Below are positions 40,811 through 49,079 of a DNA stretch of 64,000 nucleotides, one piece after another; position 1 is the stretch's first letter; each line of letters opens with the position of its first letter. Source of the DNA: Pseudomonas viridiflava (lineage in GTDB: Bacteria; Pseudomonadota; Gammaproteobacteria; Pseudomonadales; Pseudomonadaceae); the NCBI RefSeq assembly GCF_900590885.1, contig NZ_UUON01000051.1, forward strand, positions 248,001-312,000, in the 5' to 3' direction. The translations under genes and the position numbers were made by a program. The notes below the pieces were generated by a model that made no database searches, was not told the origin of the DNA, and saw only the letters and a list, made by a program, of their open reading frames with translations.

Positions 40811-42477
40811 ATGGGTTGAAACTTGAGCACTTGCTGCTTGAGCCGCTGGAACAGCGTCGGGTTACCACCGACTCTGCCATGAATCACGCCCAACTGTGGG
40901 CACACTCCCTGAGCCTGGCTGCTGGCCTGCAAGCGCGTGGCATTCAGCGCGTCGCCGTGCACCTGGAAGATGCCGGTTTGCTGGCGATTGCCCTGCTGGG
41001 CGCCTGGCGGGCCGGGGTCGGCGTGTTGCTGCCCGCCGACCTGCAACCCCAGACCCGCCAACGCTGGGACGAGTCTGTCGACGCCTGGCTGGTAGACGCC
41101 GCCGATCTCGACGCGTTGTACCAAACGCCCTTGAGCCCTGCCGCCCTTGACCTCGACGCCTGCCAACTGAGCCTGTGCACCTCCGGCTCCAGCGGCGAGC
41201 CCAAGCGCATCGACAAGACCCTGCGCCAACTGGCCAACGAAGTCGAGGCGCTGGAAGCCCTATGGGGCGCCGACCTCAAAGACGCCTGCATCATCGGCAG
41301 CGTCGCCACCCAGCACATCTACGGTTTGCTGTTTCGCGTGTTGTGGCCGTTGTGCGCCGGTCGCACCTTTGTGCGCAAACAACTGGCGTTCCCCGAAGAC
41401 CTGCAGCGCGCCAGCCGCGAGCACGCGCAGTTCGCCTGGGTGGCGAGCCCGGCGCTGCTCAAGCGCATGGGCGATAACCTCGACTGGCCCGCGCTAAGCC
41501 AGGTATCACGGGTGTTCTCCTCCGGCGGCGCCTTGCCGGTGGAAGCCGCTGGCGGCCTGTACGAGCGCTTGCAACAGTGGCCGACCGAGATCCTAGGCAG
41601 CTCGGAAACCGGCGGTATCGCCTGGCGCCAAGGCGCGCAACCCTGGCAGCCGTTCCCCGACGTGCAATTGAGCCAGGACGCCGACGGTGCCTTGCGCATT
41701 GCCTCGCCGTACCTGCCCGCCGGGCATATCGAACAGACCGCCGACGCGGCGCGCATCCACGCCGACGGCCGCTTCGAACTGCTCGGGCGCCTGGACCGTA
41801 TCGTCAAGCTGGAAGAAAAACGCATCTCCCTGCCCATGCTAGAGCAGGCGCTGATGGCCCACCCGTGGGTCGCTGAGACGCGCCTGGGTGTGGTGCAGGA
41901 AAACCGCGCCTCCCTCGGCGCCCTGGTGGTACTCAGCGCCGAAGGCCTGCATGCCCTGCGCAACCAAGGGCGGCGCAGCCTCACCCAAACCCTGCGCCAG
42001 CACCTGAGCCAACATTGCGAAGCCCTGGCGCTGCCGCGTCGCTGGCGTGTGCTGCGCCAGCTGCCGCTGAACAGCCAGGGCAAGCTGCCCCAGGCTGACG
42101 TCGAAGCCTTGCTGCTGGCGCCACGGCCGAAAGCGCCGGAGGTGCTGGAGCAGGTCGAAGCCAATGGCGAATGGACCTTGCAACTGAGTGTGCCGCCAGA
42201 CCTGGCGTATTTCAGCGGGCATTTTCCGGTCACCCCCGTGCTGCCTGGCGTGGTGCAGGTGGAGTGGGCGTTCAACCTCGGCCAGCAACTGCTCGACCTG
42301 CCGAGCACCTTCGCCGGCATGGAAGTACTCAAGTTCCAGCAACTGGTGCGCCCCGGCGATGCGATCGAACTGCACCTGCGCTTCGACGCGGAGCGCGGCA
42401 AGCTGTATTTCGCCTATCGCAATGGCGTCGCGGCCTGTTCCAGTGGCCGGATTCAGCTGGAAACCGCCCATGTATAA
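40807..42477 (+). CDS. Fused AMP-dependent acyl-ligase and hotdog dehydratase (ApeH-ApeI type)
   Basis: A 556-residue fusion. Residues 1 to about 440 are an AMP-forming ligase with the P-loop LSLCTSGSSGEPKRIDK, the GSSETGGI motif and the hinge RLDRIVKLEEKRISL. This half would activate the aryl acid starter and load it on an acyl carrier protein. Residues from about 450 form a FabA/FabZ-like hotdog domain with YFSGHFPVTPVLPGVVQVEW, a 3-hydroxyacyl dehydratase. In the E. coli aryl polyene cluster these are, as I remember, two separate proteins. ATGA overlap with the previous gene; the glycosyltransferase gene starts inside its last codons. Confidence 0.88.
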   Translation: MNGLKLEHLLLEPLEQRRVTTDSAMNHAQLWAHSLSLAAGLQARGIQRVAVHLEDAGLLAIALLGAWRAGVGVLLPADLQPQTRQRWDESVDAWLVDAADLDALYQTPLSPAALDLDACQLSLCTSGSSGEPKRIDKTLRQLANEVEALEALWGADLKDACIIGSVATQHIYGLLFRVLWPLCAGRTFVRKQLAFPEDLQRASREHAQFAWVASPALLKRMGDNLDWPALSQVSRVFSSGGALPVEAAGGLYERLQQWPTEILGSSETGGIAWRQGAQPWQPFPDVQLSQDADGALRIASPYLPAGHIEQTADAARIHADGRFELLGRLDRIVKLEEKRISLPMLEQALMAHPWVAETRLGVVQENRASLGALVVLSAEGLHALRNQGRRSLTQTLRQHLSQHCEALALPRRWRVLRQLPLNSQGKLPQADVEALLLAPRPKAPEVLEQVEANGEWTLQLSVPPDLAYFSGHFPVTPVLPGVVQVEWAFNLGQQLLDLPSTFAGMEVLKFQQLVRPGDAIELHLRFDAERGKLYFAYRNGVAACSSGRIQLETAHV

Positions 42478-43204
42478 CCCCTGCGCCCTGATCCCCGTCT
42501 ACAACCACGAAGCCGCCGTGCCCGCCGTGGTCAGCAGCCTGTTGAACAGCGGCCTGCCGTGCCTGTTGGTCGACGACGGTAGCAGCCCGGCGTGCGCAGC
42601 CGTGTTGGCGCAATTGGCCACACTGGAAAACGTCACCCTGCTGACCTTGCCCAACAACCAGGGCAAAGGCGGCGCCGTCATGGCCGGTTTCCGCGAAGCG
42701 GCGCGCCTGGGCTACACCCACGCCCTGCAAGTCGACGCCGACGGCCAGCACGACCTGCGTGAAGTCGAGACCTTTATCGACACCTCGCGCCGACACCCCA
42801 ACGCAATCATCTGCGGCTACCCCGAATACGACGACAGCGTGCCCAAGGGCCGCCTGTACGCGCGCTACCTGACCCACGTGTGGGTGTGGATCAACACGCT
42901 GTCGCTGCAAATTCGCGACTCGATGTGCGGCTTTCGCGTGTACCCGCTGGCACCGGTGCTGGCGCTGATGGACTCGGCCTATATCGGCACGCGCATGGAT
43001 TTCGACTCCGACATCCTGGTACGCCTGGCCTGGCGCAACCAGCCGATGCGCTGGCTGCCGACCCAGGTGCATTACCCGGCCGATGGCTTGTCGCACTTTC
43101 GTTTGTTCCGCGACAACGTGCGCATTAGTGCCATGCACACCCGGCTGTTTTTCGGCATGTTGGTGCGCGCGCCCATGATCCTATGGCGACGGTGGCAGGC
43201 ATGA
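42470..43204 (+). CDS. Family 2 glycosyltransferase
   Basis: A 244-residue GT2 enzyme with ALIPVYNHEAAVPAVVSSLL at the N-terminus and the metal-binding VDADGQHD motif near residue 88. It has the general look of dolichyl-phosphate-mannose-synthase-like transferases. It would add a sugar to the polyene or to its lipid anchor. The following gene encodes an acyltransferase. In E. coli the two activities are, as I recall, joined in one protein (ApeJ); here they are separate but overlap by 4 bp. ATG 42470 lies within the end of the ligase gene. Confidence 0.88.
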   Translation: MYNPCALIPVYNHEAAVPAVVSSLLNSGLPCLLVDDGSSPACAAVLAQLATLENVTLLTLPNNQGKGGAVMAGFREAARLGYTHALQVDADGQHDLREVETFIDTSRRHPNAIICGYPEYDDSVPKGRLYARYLTHVWVWINTLSLQIRDSMCGFRVYPLAPVLALMDSAYIGTRMDFDSDILVRLAWRNQPMRWLPTQVHYPADGLSHFRLFRDNVRISAMHTRLFFGMLVRAPMILWRRWQA

Positions 43205-44136
43205 GTGACAGCAGCAAACACTGGGCCGACCGCGAGGAGCGTGGCAGCTTCTGGTTGATGAAATTCACCGCCGTCGCCGCCAAGGTCCTCGGCCGCCGCC
43301 TGCTGAGCCCGCTGCTGTACGGCATCGTGTTGTACTTTTTCCTGTTCGGCCGCACCGCGCGCCAGAGCGCCTGGCAGTACCAGCAACGCCTGGCCGACTG
43401 GAGCGGGCGCGACGAACTGCGCCCCACCCACCGCCGCGTCTTCGGCCAGTTCATGGCCTTTGCCGACGCCCTGCTCGACAAGCTCGACGTGTGGAACGGC
43501 AAGCTGCGCCTGGAACAGATCGAGATCAACGACCCGGCGCAATTGCGCGGGCAGCTGCGCGGCGAACGCGGGCAGATGCTGGTGGGCGCGCACCTGGGCA
43601 ACCTCGAAGTGTGCCGCGCGCTGGCCGAGATCGGCGAGCAAGTGACCATGAACGTGCTGGTGCACACCAAGCACGCCGAACGCTTCAACCGCCTGCTCGG
43701 CGAAGCCGGCGCGACGCATTTGCGCCTGATCCAGGTCAGCGAGCTGGACCCGGCCACCATGCTGCTGCTCAGCCAGCGCCTGGACGACGGCGAGTGGCTG
43801 GCGATTGCCGGCGACCGCGTGCCACTGCATGGCGGGCGCACGGTACGCGTGGATTTCCTCGGGCATGACGCCGCCTTCCCCCAAGGCCCATGGCTGCTGG
43901 CCGGCCTGCTCAAATGCCCGGTGAACCTGCTGATGTGCCTCAAGCACGACGGCCGCTACCGCCTGAGCATCGAGCCGTTCGCCGAATTGATCGAATGGAA
44001 GCGCAGCACCCGCGAGCCGGTCATCGCCCTGTGGACCGCGCGCTACGCCGCACGCCTGGGCCAGTTCTGCCTGGAAGCGCCCCAACAATGGTTCAACTTT
44101 TATCCTTTCTGGAAGACCGATGACGACGCATCTTGA
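43201..44136 (+). CDS. LpxL/HtrB-like lipid acyltransferase
   Basis: A 311-residue protein of the lysophospholipid/lipid A acyltransferase type with the H-x4-E motif in VGAHLGNLEVCRAL and one N-terminal membrane anchor (LLSPLLYGIVLYFFLFG). It likely acylates the glycosylated polyene anchor. It starts by ATGA overlap with the glycosyltransferase and overlaps the ammonia-lyase gene by 17 bp. Confidence 0.88.
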   Translation: MSDSSKHWADREERGSFWLMKFTAVAAKVLGRRLLSPLLYGIVLYFFLFGRTARQSAWQYQQRLADWSGRDELRPTHRRVFGQFMAFADALLDKLDVWNGKLRLEQIEINDPAQLRGQLRGERGQMLVGAHLGNLEVCRALAEIGEQVTMNVLVHTKHAERFNRLLGEAGATHLRLIQVSELDPATMLLLSQRLDDGEWLAIAGDRVPLHGGRTVRVDFLGHDAAFPQGPWLLAGLLKCPVNLLMCLKHDGRYRLSIEPFAELIEWKRSTREPVIALWTARYAARLGQFCLEAPQQWFNFYPFWKTDDDAS

Positions 44137-45661
44137 GCCGGTAACCTTTGGCGAACGCCCCCTGCGCATCGAAGACGTGCTGGCCCTGGCCAACCGTCAG
44201 GCGCCTACCCAGCTGCAAGGCGACGCCGCCTATCGCCAGCGCATCGCCAAGGGCGCGCAATTCCTCGACTCGCTGCTGGACAAGGAAGGCGTGATCTACG
44301 GCGTTACCACCGGCTACGGCGATTCGTGCGTGGTGGCGGTGCCGTTGCAGCACGTCGAGGCGTTGCCGCGTCACCTGTACACCTTCCACGGCTGCGGCCT
44401 GGGCAAATTGCTCGACGCCCAAGCCACCCGCGCCGTGCTGGCCGCGCGCTTGCAGTCGCTGTGCCACGGCGTGTCCGGGGTGCGTGTGGAGCTGCTGGAG
44501 CGCCTGCACGCGTTCCTTGAACACGACGTGCTGCCGCTGATCCCGGAAGAAGGCTCGGTGGGCGCCAGCGGTGACCTGACGCCGCTGTCCTACGTGGCTG
44601 CGACCCTGTCCGGCGAGCGCGAAGTCATGTTCCGTGGCGAACGCCGCGACGCCGCCGATGTGCACCGCGAGCTGGGCTGGGACCCGCTGGTATTGCGCCC
44701 CAAAGAAGCCCTGGCGCTGATGAACGGCACCGCGGTGATGACCGGCCTCGCCTGCCTGGCCTTCGCCCGCGCCGACTATTTGCTGCAACTGGCCACGCGC
44801 ATCACCGCGCTCAACGTGGTGGCGCTGCAAGGCAACCCGGAGCACTTCGACGAGCGCCTGTTCGCCGCCAAGCCGCACCCAGGGCAGATGCAAGTGGCCG
44901 CCTGGCTGCGCAAGGACCTGGCGATCGATGCACCAACGGCGCCGCTGCATCGCCTGCAAGACCGCTACTCGCTGCGCTGCGCCCCCCACGTGCTCGGTGT
45001 GTTGGCCGACAGCCTGAACTGGCTGCGTTCGTTTATCGAAATCGAGCTGAACAGCGCCAACGACAACCCGATCATCGACGCCGAGGAAGAGCGCGTGCTG
45101 CACGGCGGGCACTTCTACGGCGGGCATATCGCCTTTGCCATGGACAGCCTCAAGACCCTGGTGGCCAACGTCGCCGACCTGCTCGACCGCCAGCTCGCGC
45201 TGCTGGTAGACGTGCGCTACAACCACGGCCTGCCGAGCAACTTGTCGGGCGCCCCGGCTGACCGCGCGATGATCAACCACGGCTTCAAGGCCGTGCAGAT
45301 CGGCACCAGCGCCTGGACCGCCGAAGCGCTGAAAAACACCATGCCGGCCAGCGTGTTCTCGCGCTCCACCGAGTGCCACAACCAAGACAAAGTGAGCATG
45401 GGCACCATCGCCGCCCGTGATGCGATCCGCGTGCTGGAGCTGACCGAACAGGTCGCCGCCGCCACCCTGCTCGCCGCCAACCAGGGCGTGTGGCTGCGTG
45501 CCCAGGCCGACGACGCGCGCCCACTGCCACCGGCCTTGGCCGCCATGCACGCCGAGCTGGCCGAGGACTTCCCGCCGGTGATCGAAGACCGCGCGCTGGA
45601 AGGCGAACTGCGCCTGTGCCTCAAGCGCATCGCCGAGCAACACTGGAGGCTGCATGCGTAG
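44120..45661 (+). CDS. Aromatic amino acid ammonia-lyase (HAL/TAL family)
   Basis: A 513-residue MIO-dependent lyase. The Ala-Ser-Gly triad that forms the MIO cofactor is at 149-151 (GSVGASGDLTPLSY), and the tyrosine loop (GVTTGYG) is at 61-67. At the substrate selectivity site it has FHGCG, with His at residue 90. A His at this place is the mark of tyrosine ammonia-lyases, so the likely product is 4-coumarate, the aryl starter unit, and not urocanate. The hut operon is not here. It overlaps both neighbours. Substrate specificity is inferred from the motif. Confidence 0.88.
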   Translation: MTTHLEPVTFGERPLRIEDVLALANRQAPTQLQGDAAYRQRIAKGAQFLDSLLDKEGVIYGVTTGYGDSCVVAVPLQHVEALPRHLYTFHGCGLGKLLDAQATRAVLAARLQSLCHGVSGVRVELLERLHAFLEHDVLPLIPEEGSVGASGDLTPLSYVAATLSGEREVMFRGERRDAADVHRELGWDPLVLRPKEALALMNGTAVMTGLACLAFARADYLLQLATRITALNVVALQGNPEHFDERLFAAKPHPGQMQVAAWLRKDLAIDAPTAPLHRLQDRYSLRCAPHVLGVLADSLNWLRSFIEIELNSANDNPIIDAEEERVLHGGHFYGGHIAFAMDSLKTLVANVADLLDRQLALLVDVRYNHGLPSNLSGAPADRAMINHGFKAVQIGTSAWTAEALKNTMPASVFSRSTECHNQDKVSMGTIAARDAIRVLELTEQVAAATLLAANQGVWLRAQADDARPLPPALAAMHAELAEDFPPVIEDRALEGELRLCLKRIAEQHWRLHA

Positions 45662-46079
45662 CCCCGGCGTGTTGCACTGCGACACCGAAATCCTCGTACC
45701 GTTTTTCGACGTCGACACCATGAACGTGGTGTGGCACGGGCACTACGTGAAGTACCTGGAAGTGGCGCGCTGCGCGCTGCTGGACAAGCTCGGCCACAAC
45801 TACACGGCGATGCTCGAAGCCGGCTACGCCTGGCCGGTGATCGACATGCAACTGCGCTACGTGCGCGGCGCGGTGTTTGGCCAGACCATCAACGTGCGTG
45901 CCAGCCTGGTGGAATGGGAGAACCGCTTGAAGGTCAACTACCTGATCACCGACCTCGCCAGCGGAGAACGCCTGACCCGCGCCACCACCGTGCAAGTCGC
46001 CGTGGAAATCGCCAGCCGCGAGATGCAGCTGGCCTCCCCCAAAGTCTTCACCGACGCTGTCGAAAGGGCCTTGAAATGA
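45654..46079 (+). CDS. Hotdog acyl-(ACP/CoA) thioesterase (ApeK-like)
   Basis: A 141-residue 4HBT-type thioesterase with the active-site segment FFDVDTMNVVWHGHYVKYLE (Asp-containing, YbgC-like). It would release or edit polyene thioesters. It overlaps the ammonia-lyase gene by 8 bp, and its stop overlaps the start of the LolA-like gene as ATGA. Confidence 0.9.
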   Translation: MRSPGVLHCDTEILVPFFDVDTMNVVWHGHYVKYLEVARCALLDKLGHNYTAMLEAGYAWPVIDMQLRYVRGAVFGQTINVRASLVEWENRLKVNYLITDLASGERLTRATTVQVAVEIASREMQLASPKVFTDAVERALK

Positions 46080-46744
46080 GATCCAATGTGGGAGGGGGCT
46101 TGCCCCCGATGGTCGTCAACGATAACGCGATCCGCCTGACACTGCGCTTCGCGAGCAAGCTCGCTGCCACATTGATCGTGTTGTTGCTGAGCTTCAGCGC
46201 CCACGCCTTCGACCTGCAACAACTCAGTGACCAGCTTGCAAAGCCCTCAGTGATCCACGGCAGCTTCATCCAGGAAAAACACCTGCGCGCCCTGCCCCAG
46301 CCGCTGGTCAGCAAAGGCACCTTCGTGCTCGCCAAGGACCACGGCCTGCTGTGGCTGCTGAAAACCCCGCTGCAACAGGACTACCGCATCAGCGCGCAGG
46401 GCATCGCCCGGCGTGACGCCACGGGCTGGCAACTGCTGCCGAACAAGAGCGCCGGCGCCGAGCAGAATCGCCTGTTCCTCGCCGTGCTGCAGGGCGACAG
46501 CAGCGGCTTGCAACGTGACTTCGAGCTGCAACTGCAAGGCGAGGCCGCGCAATGGAAGCTCACGCTGATTCCGCGCTCGCTGTTGCTCAAACAGGTGTTC
46601 ACCCAGATCAACATCGACGGTGGCGAGCTGGTGCAGAAAATCGAACTGCTGGAAACCCAGGGCGACAGCACCGTGCTGCGCATGCAGGACAGCACGGCCA
46701 GCCAAGCGCTGAGCGCAACGGAGCAACACGACTTTGCCCAGTGA
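46076..46744 (+). CDS. LolA-like outer-membrane carrier with REPIN-derived signal peptide
   Basis: The mature part (after SFSAHA, about residue 45) is LolA-like: FDLQQLSDQLAKPSVIHGSF, then a half-barrel pattern with LVSKGTFVLAKDHGLLW and PLQQDY. Such proteins in aryl polyene clusters probably carry the polyene lipid through the periplasm. ATG 46076 overlaps the thioesterase stop and has AAGGG upstream, giving 222 residues. Codons 4-33 are made of a REPIN (46085-46173), so residues such as NVGGGLPP and RFASKLAAT are translated repeat. ATG 46109 (MVVNDNAIRL) is an alternative start giving a more normal 33-residue signal peptide. The MMPL gene begins inside its last codons. Confidence 0.82.
   Translation: MRSNVGGGLPPMVVNDNAIRLTLRFASKLAATLIVLLLSFSAHAFDLQQLSDQLAKPSVIHGSFIQEKHLRALPQPLVSKGTFVLAKDHGLLWLLKTPLQQDYRISAQGIARRDATGWQLLPNKSAGAEQNRLFLAVLQGDSSGLQRDFELQLQGEAAQWKLTLIPRSLLLKQVFTQINIDGGELVQKIELLETQGDSTVLRMQDSTASQALSATEQHDFAQ
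46085..46173. repeat. REPIN embedded in a coding sequence, with two unlike arms
   Basis: The left arm (46085-46110) is the GGGGGCTTGCCCCC class. The right arm (46148-46173) is the GCGAGCAAGCTCGC class in inverted orientation, ending CCACATT. The 89-bp length fits the other REPINs in the window (93 and 96 bp). All of it is translated as the N-terminus of the LolA-like protein. Confidence 0.85.
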
Positions 46745-49046
46745 GCGCCTGCTGCCTCGCCTGTTTCTGATCCTGCTGGTGGCCGTGCTGGCCCTGGCCG
46801 GCTGGCAATGGCGCCATGGCGCGCCGCTGTCGGCCAACCTGATGGAACTGGTGCCGGGCAACACCCCGGACGCCCTGGAGCTGCAAGCCGAGCAGCGCAT
46901 GCAGGAGCCACTCAACCGCGAAATGCTGGTATTGGTCGGGCACACCGACCGCCAGCAAGCGGTGGCCGTGGCGCAACAACTGGGCGAGCGCTGGCAGGCC
47001 AGCGGCCTGTTTGAAAAGGTCCAGTGGAACCTGCAAGCCGACCTGCCGGCCCTGCGTGAACAACTGCTGCGCGGCCGCCTGGCGATGCTCTCGGCCAAGG
47101 ACCGCGAGCAACTGATCGAGCAGCCCGACGCGTTTATCCAGCAACGCGTGCAAGCACTGTTCGACCCATTTACCGGCTTCAGCCTGGTGCCGAGCCAGGA
47201 CGACTGGCTGGGCCTCACCGGGCGTATCCAGAACAGCCAGCCGCAGCACGGCTCGGTGCAGCTGGATATCGGCAGCGGCGCGTTGATCGCCGATGCCGAC
47301 GGCAAAAGCTGGGTGCTGCTGCGCGCGCGCACCACCGGCAATGCCTTCGACATGAAATTGCCGCTGCAAGTGGCGGACCTGCTCCAGGCCAGCCGCGCGC
47401 AAGCCAGTGAGCACGGCGCGCAATTGCTCGCCGCCAGCGGCCTGCTCTACGCCGCCAATGGCCAACAGCAGGCCACGCGAGAAATCACCTGGGTCGGCGG
47501 CGGCGCCACGCTGGGCATCCTGTTGCTGTTGTTGCTCGCATTCCGCCGCTGGCGCGTGCTGCTGGCGTTTGTGCCGGTGCTGGTGGGCATGCTGTTCGGC
47601 GCAGTGGCCTGTGTGGCGCTGTTTGGCCATATGCATGTGATGACCTTGGTGCTGGGCTCCAGCCTGATCGGCGTAGCGGTGGATTACCCGCTGCACTACC
47701 TGTCGAAAAGCTGGAGTATGAAACCCTGGCGCAGCTGGCCGGCGTTGCGCCTGACCCTGCCGGGGTTGAGCCTGAGCCTGGCCACCAGTTGCATCGGCTA
47801 CCTGGCGCTGGCCTGGACGCCGTTCCCCGCCTTGACGCAAATCGCGGTGTTCTCCGCCGCAGGTCTGGTCGGCGCCTATCTCTCTGCCGTGTGCCTGCTG
47901 CCCGCGCTGCTCAAGGACGTGGAACTGCGCCCGGCGCAATGGCCGCTGCGCATCGCCGAAGGCTTGTGGCAGATACGTGCGGCGCTGCTCAAGCGCGTGC
48001 CAAGCGTGGCGCTGCTGGCGCTGGTGCTGCTGTTTTGCGCCGGCGGCCTGTGGCAGCTGAACAGCAAAAACGATATCCGCCAATGGATCGGCGCCCCGCC
48101 GCAATTGCTGCAAGAGGCCCAGGCCGTGGCCCGCATCACCGGGTTCCAGCCCACCAGTCAGTTCTTTCTGGTGCGCGCCGACAACCAGCAGCAATTGCTC
48201 GAACGCCAGGCCGCATTGGCCCAGCGTCTGGATCAACTGGTGAACATGGACAAGCTGCAGGGTTACCTGGCGCTCAACCAACTGGTCAACCTGCCCGCCG
48301 AACAGCAACAGCTGCGCGATGCGCTCAACGCCCTGCCACGCCACTGGCAACCGCTGCTGGACCTCGGCGTGCCCGCCAGCGCCCTGCAAGCCGAAGTCGC
48401 GCAACTGCGGGCGCTGCCCACCGAAGACATCGACGCCGCGCTGGTTGGCCCGCTGGCCGAACCCTGGCGCACGCTGTGGCTCGGCCCAGTGGACGGCGGC
48501 GTGGCGGCGATGGTCAGCCTGCAAGGCTTGAACAACCCGGCGCTGCTGCGCGTGCAGGCACTGGATCTGCCCGGCGTGCAACTGGTGGACCGCCTCGGCG
48601 ATTTGAACCGGGTGTTTGCCGACACGCAGATCAGCGCGGCCGAATTGAAGTTGATGTCCTGCGTGCTGATTGTGCTGTTGCTGATTCTGCCCTTTGGCTT
48701 CGGCGGTGCCTTGCGCATCGTCGCCCTGCCGCTGCTGGCCGCGCTGTGCAGCCTGGCCAGCCTCGGTTGGCTGGGCCAGCCGTTGACCCTGTTCAGCCTG
48801 TTCGGCCTGCTGCTGGTCACGGCCATCAGCGTCGACTATGCGATCTTGATGCGCGAGCAGATCGGCGGCCCTGCCGTCAGCCTGTTGGGAACCCTTCTGG
48901 CCGCGCTGACCACTTGGTTGTCGTTCGGCCTGCTGGCGGTGTCCAGCACCCCGGCGGTGAGTAATTTCGGTCTTTCGGTCAGCCTGGGCCTGGCGTTCAG
49001 CTTTATGCTGGCGCCCTGGGCCGGCCAACAGAAGCATGCCTTATGA
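46734..49046 (+). CDS. MMPL/RND-type exporter of the aryl polyene cluster
   Basis: A 770-residue inner-membrane protein with the two-fold RND layout: one helix, a large periplasmic domain, five or six helices (ITWVGGGATLGILLLLLLAF and following), then a repeat of this plan. Conserved GSSLIGVAVDYPLHYLSKSW and ITAISVDYAILMREQ-like helix-4 motifs carry the Asp residues of proton relay. It is the likely exporter handing polyene lipid to the LolA-like protein. The start appears to be TTG 46734, overlapping the previous gene by 11 bp. Confidence 0.9.
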   Translation: MPSERLLPRLFLILLVAVLALAGWQWRHGAPLSANLMELVPGNTPDALELQAEQRMQEPLNREMLVLVGHTDRQQAVAVAQQLGERWQASGLFEKVQWNLQADLPALREQLLRGRLAMLSAKDREQLIEQPDAFIQQRVQALFDPFTGFSLVPSQDDWLGLTGRIQNSQPQHGSVQLDIGSGALIADADGKSWVLLRARTTGNAFDMKLPLQVADLLQASRAQASEHGAQLLAASGLLYAANGQQQATREITWVGGGATLGILLLLLLAFRRWRVLLAFVPVLVGMLFGAVACVALFGHMHVMTLVLGSSLIGVAVDYPLHYLSKSWSMKPWRSWPALRLTLPGLSLSLATSCIGYLALAWTPFPALTQIAVFSAAGLVGAYLSAVCLLPALLKDVELRPAQWPLRIAEGLWQIRAALLKRVPSVALLALVLLFCAGGLWQLNSKNDIRQWIGAPPQLLQEAQAVARITGFQPTSQFFLVRADNQQQLLERQAALAQRLDQLVNMDKLQGYLALNQLVNLPAEQQQLRDALNALPRHWQPLLDLGVPASALQAEVAQLRALPTEDIDAALVGPLAEPWRTLWLGPVDGGVAAMVSLQGLNNPALLRVQALDLPGVQLVDRLGDLNRVFADTQISAAELKLMSCVLIVLLLILPFGFGGALRIVALPLLAALCSLASLGWLGQPLTLFSLFGLLLVTAISVDYAILMREQIGGPAVSLLGTLLAALTTWLSFGLLAVSSTPAVSNFGLSVSLGLAFSFMLAPWAGQQKHAL

Positions 49047-49079
49047 ATGTGATTATCGCCCTTGCGGCAAGGAGCCCTC

